From Micavibrio aeruginosavorus_D (GTDB taxonomy: Bacteria > Pseudomonadota > Alphaproteobacteria > Micavibrionales > Micavibrionaceae), in the NCBI RefSeq assembly GCF_051245535.1, contig NZ_CP195303.1:1798001-1862000 (forward strand): 64,000 nt of DNA, given 5' to 3'. The notes below the pieces were generated by a model that was not told where the DNA came from, ran no database searches, and saw only the letters and a program-made list of their open reading frames with translations. A program made the position numbers and the translations under genes. Numbering within the stretch: the first letter of the stretch is position 1; every line of letters begins with the position of its first letter. Of the stretch, positions 16,507-25,902 are shown piece by piece.

Positions 16507-17766
16507 ATGGGTGAATTATGGACCAACTTGAAAAGCGACCGCATGCTGGCGCTGGCGATTTTTGTCGCGGCACTTGGGTATTTTGTCGATGTGTATGATC
16601 TGGTCTTGTTCAGCGTGCTGCGTGTTTCCAGCCTGAAAGACCTCGGCTTGTCCGGCGAGGCCCTCACCGACAGTGGCGCGTTGCTGCTCAACATGCAATT
16701 GATCGGGTTTTTGATTGGTGGATTGATCTGGGGCGTCATGGGCGACCGCGTGGGCCGGAAGCAGGTGTTGTTCGGGTCCATCCTGCTCTATTCCCTCGCC
16801 AACATTGCCAATGCGTTTGTCACCGACATTCCGCAATATGCGCTGTGCCGCCTGCTGGCCGGGATTGGCTTGGCCGGGGAAATTGGCGCGGGCATTACGT
16901 TGGTTAGTGAAATGATGCCGCGCCATTTGCGCGGATACGGCACCACCATCGTCGCCACGGTGGGCGTGATGGGCGGCGTGGCCGCCGGGTTCACCGGACA
17001 TATGTTGCCGTGGGAGACCGCCTATATCGTCGGCGGGGTGATGGGGCTGGCGCTCCTCCTGCTGCGCGTATCATTGTCCGATTCCAAAATGTTCAAGACC
17101 GTGCGCGATGATGACACGATCAAGCGCGGCGATTTGAAAATGCTCCTCACCTCTGCCAGCCGGATGAAACGCTATATCGCCTGCATCCTGGTCGGCACGC
17201 CGCCATGGTTCGTGGTGGCGGTGTTGATTACGTTCGCGCCGGAAATTGGCGCGGCGATGAATGTGACGGGGCCACTGTCGGTCGCGACCGCTTTGCCGCT
17301 GTGTTATCTGGGCCTGACCATCGGGGACGGGGTCAGCGGAATTTTGAGCCAGCGCCTGCACAGCCGGAAAAAAGTTATCGGCCTGTTCATGGGGCTGGGC
17401 ACGATCCTGACCATCATCTTCCTGAATTTGAACGGCATCAGCCCAACCACCTACTACGCCTTCTGTTTCGCGATCGGGTTTTCGATGGGGTTCTGGGTGT
17501 TGATGCTGACATCGGCGGCCGAACAATTCGGCACCAATCTGCGCGCCACGGTGGCGACATCGGTGCCCAATTTCGTGCGCGGCACGGGGGCGCTGGTCAT
17601 TTCCGCCTTCGTCATGCTGAAACCCGATCTGGGCGTGGTGAGCGCGGCCATGGTTGTGGGCCTGGCCACCTACGCCATCGCCGCCGCGGCCCTGCTGGGC
17701 ATGCGGGAGACCTGCAACGTTGATCTGGATTTTGTGGAGGAAAGCACGGCCACCAAAACGGCATAA
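16507..17766 (+). CDS. MFS transporter (metabolite:H+ symporter-like)
   Basis: 419 aa with about 12 membrane helices in two bundles. The signature between helices 2 and 3 is GDRVGRKQVLFGSILLYSLAN, followed by CRLLAGIGLAGEIGAGITLVSEMMPRHLRGYG, as in sugar and MHS-type porters. The cytoplasmic loop between the halves is about residues 195-220. The substrate is not predictable. A GGGAG site lies 11 bases before the ATG. Standalone gene followed by a repeat region. Confidence 0.88.
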   Translation: MGELWTNLKSDRMLALAIFVAALGYFVDVYDLVLFSVLRVSSLKDLGLSGEALTDSGALLLNMQLIGFLIGGLIWGVMGDRVGRKQVLFGSILLYSLANIANAFVTDIPQYALCRLLAGIGLAGEIGAGITLVSEMMPRHLRGYGTTIVATVGVMGGVAAGFTGHMLPWETAYIVGGVMGLALLLLRVSLSDSKMFKTVRDDDTIKRGDLKMLLTSASRMKRYIACILVGTPPWFVVAVLITFAPEIGAAMNVTGPLSVATALPLCYLGLTIGDGVSGILSQRLHSRKKVIGLFMGLGTILTIIFLNLNGISPTTYYAFCFAIGFSMGFWVLMLTSAAEQFGTNLRATVATSVPNFVRGTGALVISAFVMLKPDLGVVSAAMVVGLATYAIAAAALLGMRETCNVDLDFVEESTATKTA

Positions 17767-17805
17767 GAGCACGACACCTCACCCCAAAATTGCCGCTCCA
17801 GAATC

Positions 17806-17952
17806 GTCATCCCCACCCTAACCATTGTCATCCCCGCCCCAGCCCCCGTCATCCCCACCCCAACCACTGTCATTCCCGCCCCAGCCACTGTCATTCCCGC
17901 CCCAGCCACTGTCATTCCCGCCCCAGCCACTGTCATTCCCGCCCCAGCCACC
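17806..17952. repeat. Seven tandem 21-bp repeats
   Basis: Seven consecutive 21-bp units have the consensus GTCATTCCCGCCCCAGCCACT. Units 4 to 6 are identical and the others differ at 1-4 positions. The array abuts the dispersed inverted repeat at 17953 and its units share the first 12 bases of that element, so it probably arose by slippage or duplication of the element's end. There are no spacers, so it is not a CRISPR array. Confidence 0.9.
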
Positions 17953-18040
17953 GTCATCCCCGCCTTGTGCGGGGATCCGGAAAAGACCGGGATGATCTGC
18001 GCCTTTTGGCTCCCGGATCCCCGCACAAGGCGGGGATGAC
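17953..18040. repeat. Dispersed inverted-repeat element, copy 1
   Basis: Two perfect 28-bp arms (17953-17980 and 18013-18040) begin GTCATCCCCGCC and end GGCGGGGATGAC. They surround a 32-bp centre containing GACCGGGATGATC. The centre is the reverse complement, with a few changes, of the centre of copy 2 at 22577, so the element occurs in both orientations. It resembles REP/RPE-like palindromic elements scattered between genes. Confidence 0.88.
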
Positions 18041-18132
18041 AAGGCGAGAGTTGATTATGTAAATATCTGAAATTGCAGTTTAACTTCGCTTTAACGCCTA
18101 CGTTGTATAAAATAACCATACGTACGATTTTT

Positions 18133-18168
18133 AAGGGCTGGGGCTGTCCACCCCGGCCCTTCTCTTTT
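18133..18168 (+). terminator. GC-rich hairpin with T-tract
   Basis: The stem AAGGGCTGGGG/CCCCGGCCCTT (one mismatch/wobble) has a 7-base loop and is followed by CTCTTTTTC. It lies upstream of the TraB/GumN gene, so it ends an upstream transcript or acts as an attenuator-like structure in the leader. Confidence 0.6.
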
Positions 18169-18218
18169 TCCTCTCCCCTGCGTCCCATCGCTTTTTTCAA
18201 GACCGGAGATTTTGTTTC

Positions 18219-19700
18219 ATGCGTGGTTTCGGAATTCGTTGCCTGAGTATTGCCCTTTGCGCCCTGATCACCAGCGGCGCGGCCCATGCCAAGGACCCCG
18301 CCGAACATCTGTACAAACCCGACCCCGCATACCCACCGCAACCGGCCATGTTCGTTTTGCGCGATCATGATTCATCCGTTTATCTGTTTGGATCAGTCCA
18401 CCTGTTACAAAAAGGAACAAAGTGGCGCACACCCTTGTTCAATGAATCACTTGCACACGCGGACACGCTCTGGCTGGAAGCCACGTTCCTCGACATGACA
18501 AATCCGGCCTTGCTGCGCGAATACTATAAATCTGGGTACGATATGCATGGCAACCTGACCAAGCGCATGACACCAGAGCAACGCAAAGATCTGGAAGATT
18601 TAATGTCTGATATTGGTATGCAAATGGCCGATATTGACCATTTGCAGCCATGGGCCGCCGCCGACGTGATCGAATCAGAATTTTATACCGCACGGGCAAA
18701 CAACAAACACATCGAAACAGATCCCAATAAAAAATATAAGCGCCGGAAAATAATTCAGGGCGTCGAGATGATTTTAGAAAAAGGCGGACTGGGCATTCCG
18801 ACAAAATCACTCGAACCCACCCGTGAAAATATGCTGAAACACTCGACTTTATCGGAATCCGATCAGATGGCCTATCTGATGAACACGGTGAACGATCTGC
18901 GTGGCGAAATATCCATTGAACAAGACAGCAAGATGGATCAGCTTTTCAAAGCCTGGGTCACGGGCGATTTAAATGACGTCCACACCAGCGGCAACAAAGA
19001 TATGCAGGAAAAGACCCCTGGCCTGTACAACATGATGCTCACAACACGAAACCAACAAATGACCGATGCCATTATTCGTGAATTGAATGGCACAGGCACA
19101 GACTTCGTGGTCGTTGGTGCAGGGCATCTGGCCGGGCCGGACAGCGTTTTGCGCATGCTGGTGGAAAAAGGATATAAGCCAGAGCGGTTATACGACACGC
19201 ATGAGCCAGAAATATCATCAACCAAGCGTAAATTCTTTGACCCGGGCTACAAGCAGGGAAAAATCTATCCGAAAAAACTGGATGTTTCGCTCCGCCCGTC
19301 AAAAGGTGACCGCGCAGATGAGGTCATTCTGCGCCTTAGCACTCCTTTAAATTACCAAATTTGCGGTGACATTTCCCCGCTCAATCACTGGGTCAAAGAG
19401 GAACAGGGCGCACTGACAATTTATGTCGGTCCTTATTACATTACACAATATCCAACAGCTAAAAACGATGATTGCGGAACACCCATCAAAGCGGCATCCC
19501 TAGATATACCGCTGGCGTTGGATGATTTGGTCGGCGACAAACCCCGCATTCTGCAAATGATGGCCCCCGGCCTCATGGACTCGTACAAGGTTACGTTAAG
19601 CGACAACACCTTGCTTTTTGAACCGATGGGTCCCTTGTCATTCTTTAAACCCCTGAACGGCCAAGATTTGCGATTGGATTTACAAAACCCCGCGCACTGA
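18219..19700 (+). CDS. TraB/GumN family secreted protein
   Basis: 493 aa. A signal peptide ends at AHA (about residue 24). YLFGSVHLLQKG and WLEATF near the start, and DFVVVGAGHLAGPDSVLRMLVEKGY later, are the conserved GX2H motifs of the TraB/GumN family. That family is related to Tiki metalloproteases. The family usually ends near residue 350; here about 150 further residues form an extra beta-rich C-terminal region. Its function is unknown, perhaps a periplasmic hydrolase. It stands alone upstream of polA with a 54-base gap. Confidence 0.8.
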   Translation: MRGFGIRCLSIALCALITSGAAHAKDPAEHLYKPDPAYPPQPAMFVLRDHDSSVYLFGSVHLLQKGTKWRTPLFNESLAHADTLWLEATFLDMTNPALLREYYKSGYDMHGNLTKRMTPEQRKDLEDLMSDIGMQMADIDHLQPWAAADVIESEFYTARANNKHIETDPNKKYKRRKIIQGVEMILEKGGLGIPTKSLEPTRENMLKHSTLSESDQMAYLMNTVNDLRGEISIEQDSKMDQLFKAWVTGDLNDVHTSGNKDMQEKTPGLYNMMLTTRNQQMTDAIIRELNGTGTDFVVVGAGHLAGPDSVLRMLVEKGYKPERLYDTHEPEISSTKRKFFDPGYKQGKIYPKKLDVSLRPSKGDRADEVILRLSTPLNYQICGDISPLNHWVKEEQGALTIYVGPYYITQYPTAKNDDCGTPIKAASLDIPLALDDLVGDKPRILQMMAPGLMDSYKVTLSDNTLLFEPMGPLSFFKPLNGQDLRLDLQNPAH

Positions 19701-19754
19701 TCAATCACGAATCTACGCTGGACTTGAACGCCACCTTGCGCCATTGTTTGCCCC

Positions 19755-22556
19755 ATGGCACAGGCAAACGCACAAAACACAACCGATAATAACGAAATCT
19801 TTCTGGTGGACGGGTCCGGATATATTTTCCGGGCCTATTACGCCCTGCCCCAGAATTTGACCAACCCGCACGGTGTGCCCGTGGGGGCGGTGCTGGGGTT
19901 CGTCAATATGATGACGAAATTGCTGGCCGATATGCATGCGCCGTTTATCGCCGTGATCTTCGATGCCGCGCGCCAGAATTTCCGTTACGACATTTACCCG
20001 GAATACAAAGCCAACCGCGACGAAACACCGGAAGATTTAAAACCGCAATTCGGCCTGATCCGCGAAGCGACCAAAGCGTTCGGCATTCCCGCGTTGGAGA
20101 TGGAGGGGTTTGAGGCCGACGATCTGATCGCCACCTATACCCGCATGGCGCGCGAACAGGGCAAAACCGTCACCATCGTCAGCAGCGACAAGGATTTGAT
20201 GCAGCTTCTGGGCGATGGCGTGCGCATTTTCGACCCGATGAAGGCGAAATTCATGGGCCCCGAAGACGCGTTTGAAAAATTCGGCGTCACCCCGGACAAG
20301 GTGGTTGATGTGCAGTCACTGGCGGGCGATCCGTCCGACAACGTCCCCGGCGTGCCCGGCATCGGCATTAAAACCGCCGCGCAATTGATCAACGAATATG
20401 GGTCGCTGGATGAATTGCTGGCCCGTGCCGGCGATATCAAACAACCCAAGCGCCGCGAAGCCTTGATCGAGAATGCGGAGAAAGCCCGCATTTCGCGCCG
20501 TCTGGTGCAACTGGACGATCACGCCCCGGTTCCCGTCGCGTTCGAAGATATGCGCGCCCGCGATCTGGACAGCCCGTCACTGGCCGCGTTTTTGGCGGAA
20601 CATGGATTTAAATCTGTGATTTCCCGGTTGGGGTTGAAGCACGACGCCCCGACGACACCCACACAAACCGCCAGCACCCAGACGACCGCCATTACCCCGA
20701 TTGCCCGCCCATCTATGGGCGCGCCGATGGCGGACAATGTCTATACCCTGATCAACGATATCAAAACGCTGCAACACTGGGCGGAGCAGGCCCGCGCGGC
20801 GGGTATGCTGGCCATCGACACCGAAACCACCAACCTGACCCCGGCCATCGCTGATCTGGTCGGTATTTCCATGGCGATTGTGCCGGGGCAAGCGGCCTAT
20901 ATCCCCGTGGGGCACAAGGGCACGGTGGATTTGCTGGGCGGTGGCGACACCGTTATTCCGCAATTGCCGTTGAGCGACGTTGTCGCGGTGTTGAAGCCGT
21001 TGCTGGAAGATGAATCCGTCCTGAAAATCGGCCATAACATTAAATACGATCTGCAAATGTTTGCGGGCATCGGCATCAATGTCACGCCCGTCGATGACAC
21101 GATGTTGCTGTCCTACGTTCTGGATGGCACCGAACATGGTCACGGGATGGATGAACTGTCTACCCTGATGCTGGGGCACGAGACGATTAAATATAACGAT
21201 GTCGCCGGAACCGGAAAAAATCAGGTGACGTTCGATAAGGTGGACATTGCCAAAGCGCTGGATTATGCGGCGGAAGATGCCGATGTCACACTGCGCCTGC
21301 ACCGCATTTTGAAGCCACGCCTGGCCCCGGAAAAAATGGTCGGCGTGTATGAAGATATCGAACGCGCCATTGTCCCCGTGATTGCCGAAATGGAATGGAC
21401 GGGCATTAAGGTCGACACCACCGTTTTAAAACAGATGAGCCACGAATTCGGCATGAAGCTGGCCACGCTGGAAAGCGAAATCCACAAGCTGGCAGGCCAC
21501 GAATTCAATGTGGCATCGCCGAAGCAATTGGGCGTGGTTTTGTTTGACGAAATGGGCTTACAGGGCGGCAGCAAGACAAAAACCGGCGATTGGTCCACCG
21601 CCGCCGATGTGCTGGAAGGCCTACAAGGCACCGAGATCATCGACAGGGTTCTGGAATGGCGCCAACTGGCCAAACTGAAATCCACCTATACCGACGCCCT
21701 GCAAAACGATATCAACCCGAAAACGGGCCGCGTGCATACGTCGTTTTCGCTGGCGGGCACCAATACGGGCCGCCTGTCATCGTCCGACCCGAATCTGCAG
21801 AACATTCCGATCCGCACCGAAGAAGGCCGCCGCATCCGTCAGGCATTCATCGCCGATGACGGTCACGTCTTGCTGTCCGTCGATTATTCTCAAGTGGAAT
21901 TGCGTCTGGCCGCGGCGCTGGCCGATGTGAAGGCATTGAAACAAGCCTTCATCGACAATGTCGACATTCACGCGCTGACCGCATCGCAAGTGTTTGGCGT
22001 GCCGCTGGATCAGGTCACGCCGGAACTGCGTCGCTCCGCCAAGGCCGTCAATTTCGGCATCATCTATGGCATCAGCGGCTGGGGGCTCGCCAAGCAATTG
22101 GGCTGTGAACCCGGTGAAGCCAACGAATTCATCCGCAAATATCTGACCCGTTTCCGTGAAATTCAGGATTACATGGAATCGAAAAAGGACGAGGCCCGCC
22201 AAAACGGCTTTATCAAAACCGTGTATGGCCGCAAATGCGTGATCAACAATATCAACGCCAAAAACGGCGCATGGCGCGCCTTCGCCGAACGGCAAGCGAT
22301 TAACGCCCCGTTGCAAGGCACCGCCGCCGACATCATGAAACTGGCCATGGCCAAAATGCCGGGTGCCTTGAAACAGGCCGGATTATCCGCGCGCATGTTG
22401 TTGCAAGTGCATGACGAATTGGTGTTCGAAGTGCCGGAAGGCGAAATCGAACAAACCGCCGCACTGGTCAAGCATGTGATGGAATCCGTGGCCGATGTGG
22501 GCGTGCCGCTCTCCGCCGAGGCGGGCTGGGGCAAAAACTGGGCCGCCGCGCATTAA
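19755..22556 (+). CDS. polA: DNA polymerase I
   Basis: 933 aa with all three domains. The 5'-3' exonuclease starts FLVDGSGYIFRAYYAL and carries EGFEADDLIATY and GDPSDNVPGVPGIG. The 3'-5' proofreading domain has the intact exo I motif AIDTETTNL, so it is probably active. The polymerase motifs A (SVDYSQVELRL), B (RRSAKAVNFGIIYG) and C (QVHDELVFEV) are present. It fills gaps in repair and removes RNA primers. A 50-residue Thr/Pro/Ala-rich linker lies between the first two domains. The start has no strong ribosome site but is the first ATG before the domain. Confidence 0.97.
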   Translation: MAQANAQNTTDNNEIFLVDGSGYIFRAYYALPQNLTNPHGVPVGAVLGFVNMMTKLLADMHAPFIAVIFDAARQNFRYDIYPEYKANRDETPEDLKPQFGLIREATKAFGIPALEMEGFEADDLIATYTRMAREQGKTVTIVSSDKDLMQLLGDGVRIFDPMKAKFMGPEDAFEKFGVTPDKVVDVQSLAGDPSDNVPGVPGIGIKTAAQLINEYGSLDELLARAGDIKQPKRREALIENAEKARISRRLVQLDDHAPVPVAFEDMRARDLDSPSLAAFLAEHGFKSVISRLGLKHDAPTTPTQTASTQTTAITPIARPSMGAPMADNVYTLINDIKTLQHWAEQARAAGMLAIDTETTNLTPAIADLVGISMAIVPGQAAYIPVGHKGTVDLLGGGDTVIPQLPLSDVVAVLKPLLEDESVLKIGHNIKYDLQMFAGIGINVTPVDDTMLLSYVLDGTEHGHGMDELSTLMLGHETIKYNDVAGTGKNQVTFDKVDIAKALDYAAEDADVTLRLHRILKPRLAPEKMVGVYEDIERAIVPVIAEMEWTGIKVDTTVLKQMSHEFGMKLATLESEIHKLAGHEFNVASPKQLGVVLFDEMGLQGGSKTKTGDWSTAADVLEGLQGTEIIDRVLEWRQLAKLKSTYTDALQNDINPKTGRVHTSFSLAGTNTGRLSSSDPNLQNIPIRTEEGRRIRQAFIADDGHVLLSVDYSQVELRLAAALADVKALKQAFIDNVDIHALTASQVFGVPLDQVTPELRRSAKAVNFGIIYGISGWGLAKQLGCEPGEANEFIRKYLTRFREIQDYMESKKDEARQNGFIKTVYGRKCVINNINAKNGAWRAFAERQAINAPLQGTAADIMKLAMAKMPGALKQAGLSARMLLQVHDELVFEVPEGEIEQTAALVKHVMESVADVGVPLSAEAGWGKNWAAAH

Positions 22557-22576
22557 ACAGGAACAGCCACCTCATC

Positions 22577-22664
22577 GTCATCCCCGCCTTGTGCGGGGAT
22601 CCGGGAGCCACAAGGCACAAATCATCCCGGTCTTTTCCGGATCCCCGCACAAGGCGGGGATGAC
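22577..22664. repeat. Dispersed inverted-repeat element, copy 2
   Basis: It has the same 28-bp arms as the copy at 17953 (22577-22604 and 22637-22664) and a reversed centre. It lies between the convergent polA and ion-channel genes. Confidence 0.88.
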
Positions 22665-22677
22665 GGCTTTTCTTTAA

Positions 22678-23463
22678 TCAATCACGCGCTTTCAACATAT
22701 CCTTTAATTCCGCAATATCGCCGCGCAGGGCATCAATATCATCCTGCCGCGCGATTTGGTGATGCTGTTCCGCGTCTTCTTCATCATGAATCATGTTCAT
22801 GGCATCAACGATAATCCCGATAAACAGGTTCAGAACAGCAAACGTCGTCACCACGATAAAGCCGACGAAGAACACCCACGACCACGGATAATGCACCAAA
22901 GTCGGCGCGGCGATGTTTTCCGACCATCCCTCCAACGTCATCAATTGGAACAGGGTGTACATGGACGCACCGATAGACCCGAACAGATTTTCCAGCACCG
23001 GATCATCGGTATGACCGAAAATTTGTGTCGCCATGACCGCGGCGACATAAAACACCACCAGCAAAACCGCCAGAATGGACGCCATCCCCGGAATGGCCCG
23101 CAGCAAGGCCGACACCACCCGGCGCATTTGCGGCACGACGGAGATCAAACGGAACACCCGGAACACGCGAAACACCCGCAGGACCGAGAACATGGCAATC
23201 ATCGGCAGCAATGAAATCGCCACCACGATAAAATCAAACACGTTCCAGCCATTGCGAAAGAACGACCCGCGCCACAAGACCAGCTTCATCGCCAATTCAA
23301 CAACGAAAATACCAATGATGACCCGGTCAAGCATGTGCAGAAGCGGCCCGTGCGCCGCCATAATGGCATCATCCGTTTCCAGCCCCAGCATGACCGCATT
23401 GACCAGAATGACCGCGATAATAAAGCGGTTAAACACGCGGGAATTGACGATTGTTGCAAGCAT
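22678..23463 (-). CDS. Voltage-gated cation channel subunit (BacNav/BacCav type)
   Basis: 261 aa, six membrane helices. S1-S3 lie at about 12-28, 47-65 and 72-90. S4 carries arginines at every third position (R96, R99, R102, R105; VLRVFRVFRVFRL). S5 is about 125-148, the pore filter TLEGWSE is at 176-182, and S6 is about 193-221. A charged C-terminal helix, probably a coiled coil, follows (228-261). This is the single-domain homotetrameric channel plan of NaChBac and NavAb. The filter has Gly where sodium channels have Ser (TLESW), and a final acid, which resembles domain I of eukaryotic calcium channels. The role could be ion-driven motility or signalling. Confidence 0.9.
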   Translation of the reverse strand: MLATIVNSRVFNRFIIAVILVNAVMLGLETDDAIMAAHGPLLHMLDRVIIGIFVVELAMKLVLWRGSFFRNGWNVFDFIVVAISLLPMIAMFSVLRVFRVFRVFRLISVVPQMRRVVSALLRAIPGMASILAVLLVVFYVAAVMATQIFGHTDDPVLENLFGSIGASMYTLFQLMTLEGWSENIAAPTLVHYPWSWVFFVGFIVVTTFAVLNLFIGIIVDAMNMIHDEEDAEQHHQIARQDDIDALRGDIAELKDMLKARD

Positions 23464-23480
23464 GGGAAACCCTGTGAGAC

Positions 23481-24251
23481 TTAACGCGAGAGATCTTCAA
23501 TCCCGGCGGCGACGATGCGGGCCGTATCCGGGTCCTGTACGAACACAATAAACGCATCCGCATCCGGATCGGCCGGGGGCGTCACGCTCCACGCTGTCGC
23601 CGACCCATTCCAATCGCCCCCATTGATTAATTGACGAATCTGGTTGGTGTGCGGGGCCTTGGCATCATCCATCTGTTTTTTGACCAGCGCCATGCGCAGC
23701 ATATACGGCTTCGCATCCGCTGCACGCATCATGGCGGGCAGGATGATATCGAACTGGCCCGCAACGGCCCCGGCCACAATATTCAACCGCGTCGCCGGGT
23801 TTTGTTGCGCGCCCTTCAACGCGACGGCCACATCCTGAATTTTATGGCCGGACATGTGCGACACGCCATTTAAAATCAGTTGCGGTGTATAACGCGGGCC
23901 GGTTTTGATCCGGTCCATATAAAAATCCTGCCGCGCGGTGCAGAAGGGACGCGCCAGCGGATCGGTTCCAGTCGAAAAATAATCCACGGAACAGGTGAAC
24001 CCCATCACGCCATCCTGCCCCAACAGGTCCCGGAAATTGCGTTCGGCTTCCGGGCAAAACGGACATTGTTCGGATGTGAACAATTCCAGAAAAACGATGC
24101 CATGCCCCATGCGATCGGGCACATCTTCGGCCACAACTTCGACCGCCGGAACGGCGGGCACCACCGGTTCCGCACGTGCAGATGTATGCGCAAGCCCGTA
24201 AAAACACAGGCAAATCAAAGCCGTTAAAAGATAGTTAATGTGTCTGGGCAT
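23481..24251 (-). CDS. DUF1223 secreted thioredoxin-fold protein
   Basis: 256 aa. A signal peptide ends at about ARA (residue 27). VFLELFTSEQCPFCPEAERNFRDL contains a CPFC motif in a thioredoxin-like fold, then DYFSTGTDPLARPFCTARQDFY and YTPQLILNGV, characteristic of DUF1223. The function is unknown; the CxxC suggests a thiol redox role in the periplasm. The ion channel gene begins 17 bases after its stop on the same strand, so they may be cotranscribed. Confidence 0.85.
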   Translation of the reverse strand: MPRHINYLLTALICLCFYGLAHTSARAEPVVPAVPAVEVVAEDVPDRMGHGIVFLELFTSEQCPFCPEAERNFRDLLGQDGVMGFTCSVDYFSTGTDPLARPFCTARQDFYMDRIKTGPRYTPQLILNGVSHMSGHKIQDVAVALKGAQQNPATRLNIVAGAVAGQFDIILPAMMRAADAKPYMLRMALVKKQMDDAKAPHTNQIRQLINGGDWNGSATAWSVTPPADPDADAFIVFVQDPDTARIVAAGIEDLSR

Positions 24252-24421
24252 AGAATGGAACTGTATCCCGCCTGCAGGTCATGATGTTTTGGGCCATTGC
24301 TGTTTGATCATCGTATTCGATCACACTATGACCCGCGCGAGGCGGAAAAACAATCCGCCGAAAAGAGAATATGGCCGACCACACTCTTTAATTAAAGGCC
24401 GTTCTCTGTGGAGCATGTGCA

Positions 24422-24979
24422 ATGTGGCACCCTAAAACCCCGATTCACATATTCCGTTGCTTCCTGATTGCGACCGCAACGGTGGTCAGCCTGTTTCTGG
24501 CCATGGACAGCGATGCCGCCAGCCGCCCATTGATCGGCCCGCCGCACGCAACCACAACACACCTGCATCGCACCGCGCTGATCGCACCGCCGCGTTACAG
24601 CCCGGATCGCACGCCCGACGATGCCACGATTCAAACCACAATTGAAACCGCGCTGAACGCCATTCGGACGCGCAATGTCGTGCAATGTTCCACCAATCTG
24701 ACACGCGATTTTCGTGACCAGCTCGGCGGGCAGAACTCAACGCACCCGACCCGTCTTCTGGGCCATATCCGCATGGAATACTGGCCCGTTTATAACCATC
24801 GCGCTGTGGCCCTGATGGACCGCGATGTCCTGTCCGGCGGCATCGTGTTGCAACAGGTGCGCATGGTGGGCCGGGACAATAAACCCTTCACCGCCATTAT
24901 CCGCCTGAAGGCGCAAGTGGACGGCGCATGGCTGATCGACGGCATCACCATACTGGACCGCAAGGGCCCCGCCGCCTGA
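24422..24979 (+). CDS. DUF4864-like secreted protein
   Basis: 185 aa. An N-terminal hydrophobic stretch (about 10-30) reads as a signal peptide. A proline/histidine-rich linker leads to a compact domain from about 65 on. The end pattern MEYWPVYNHRAVALMDRDVLSGGIVLQQVRMVGRDNKPFT...AWLIDGI resembles the DUF4864/SnoaL-like fold. The function is unknown. GGAG lies about 10 bases before the ATG. It is transcribed divergently from the DUF1223 gene, and the 170 bases between them hold no other visible feature. Confidence 0.65.
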   Translation: MWHPKTPIHIFRCFLIATATVVSLFLAMDSDAASRPLIGPPHATTTHLHRTALIAPPRYSPDRTPDDATIQTTIETALNAIRTRNVVQCSTNLTRDFRDQLGGQNSTHPTRLLGHIRMEYWPVYNHRAVALMDRDVLSGGIVLQQVRMVGRDNKPFTAIIRLKAQVDGAWLIDGITILDRKGPAA

Positions 24980-25104
24980 AACCCGGCCCAGCCCGCCAAC
25001 CAGCCAGCCGACCATAGGGTAAAAGCCTGTTTTTTTCGCGGCGAATGGGGTAAAACGGAGATCCGTTGAATCACCCCGCACCCAACAGGACTTAAGAAGA
25101 CATT

Positions 25105-25725
25105 ATGGCCAGCGCAACCAAAGCGAAGAAAACCCCCGCAAAAAAGCCCGCTCCCCAAAAATCAGCCCCGAAAAAATCAGTGCCAAAAAAATCCGCGCCC
25201 AAAAAGAGCGCCGTTAAAAAAAGCACGAAGAAAGCCACCGCCCCGGCACACCGCGATTTGTTTATTTCATGGGATCGTTTCCACGAAGATTCCAAGGCCT
25301 TGGCGTGGCGTTTGGATATGCCGAAAAAATGGGTTGGCATTATTGCCATTACACGCGGCGGATTGGTTCCGGCCTGTATCGTTGCGCGTGAACTGGATGT
25401 GCGTTTGGTCGAAACGCTGGGTATTTCCAGCTATGACCACACCAACCAGCGCAAGGCCGATGTTCTGAAGCTGCCGCAAGGTGTGGGTACGGGCAAAGGC
25501 TGGCTGGTCATCGATGATCTGGTCGATAGCGGCAACACCTTCAAAATCGCCCGCAACATGCTGCCCGATGCGCATTTCGCCGCTGTCTATGCCAAGCCAA
25601 AGGGCAAGCCCACCTGTGACACATACGTCACGGAAATCAGCCAAGACACATGGCTGCACTTCCCGTGGGATTTGACCATGCAATACAGCGCCCCGATCGC
25701 TGAACAAAAAACCCGCCGCGCATAA
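25105..25725 (+). CDS. gpt: Xanthine-guanine phosphoribosyltransferase with lysine-rich N-terminal tail
   Basis: 206 aa. Residues 1-48 are almost only Lys, Ala, Pro and Ser in KK(S/T)APKKS repeats, resembling histone H1 tails. Residues 50-200 form a complete Gpt: FISWDRFHEDSKALAWRL, IIAITRGGLVPA and the PRPP loop VIDDLVDSGNTF. The enzyme salvages xanthine and guanine to XMP and GMP. E. coli Gpt has 152 residues and lacks the tail, so the tail is an addition of about 50 residues that may bind nucleic acid or membrane (inference). Confidence 0.9.
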   Translation: MASATKAKKTPAKKPAPQKSAPKKSVPKKSAPKKSAVKKSTKKATAPAHRDLFISWDRFHEDSKALAWRLDMPKKWVGIIAITRGGLVPACIVARELDVRLVETLGISSYDHTNQRKADVLKLPQGVGTGKGWLVIDDLVDSGNTFKIARNMLPDAHFAAVYAKPKGKPTCDTYVTEISQDTWLHFPWDLTMQYSAPIAEQKTRRA

Positions 25726-25738
25726 AGGGCTCTCACGT

Positions 25739-25882
25739 GTCATCCCCGCCAAATGGAGATCTGCACCGCAGATCGAAATGCGTGCGGGGATCTGGTACAA
25801 TAACGGGCGGCGCAAGCGCCGCACATATCTCCCGGATCCCCGTCCTGCGCACCGCCTTACGGCGTTGCGCGCCGGGGATGAC
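25739..25882. repeat. Dispersed inverted-repeat element, longer divergent copy
   Basis: It begins GTCATCCCCGCC and ends CGCCGGGGATGAC. Internally it has further small palindromes (GCGGCGCAAGCGCCGC and AGATCTGCACCGCAGATC). At 144 bp it is longer than the copies at 17953 and 22577 but shares their ends. Confidence 0.7.
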
Positions 25883-25902
25883 ACTCAGATGAAGCATCTA
25901 AA

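Noticed and set aside
17806..17952. Possible CRISPR array
   Set aside because: The 21-bp units are directly adjacent with no unique spacers and there are no cas genes.
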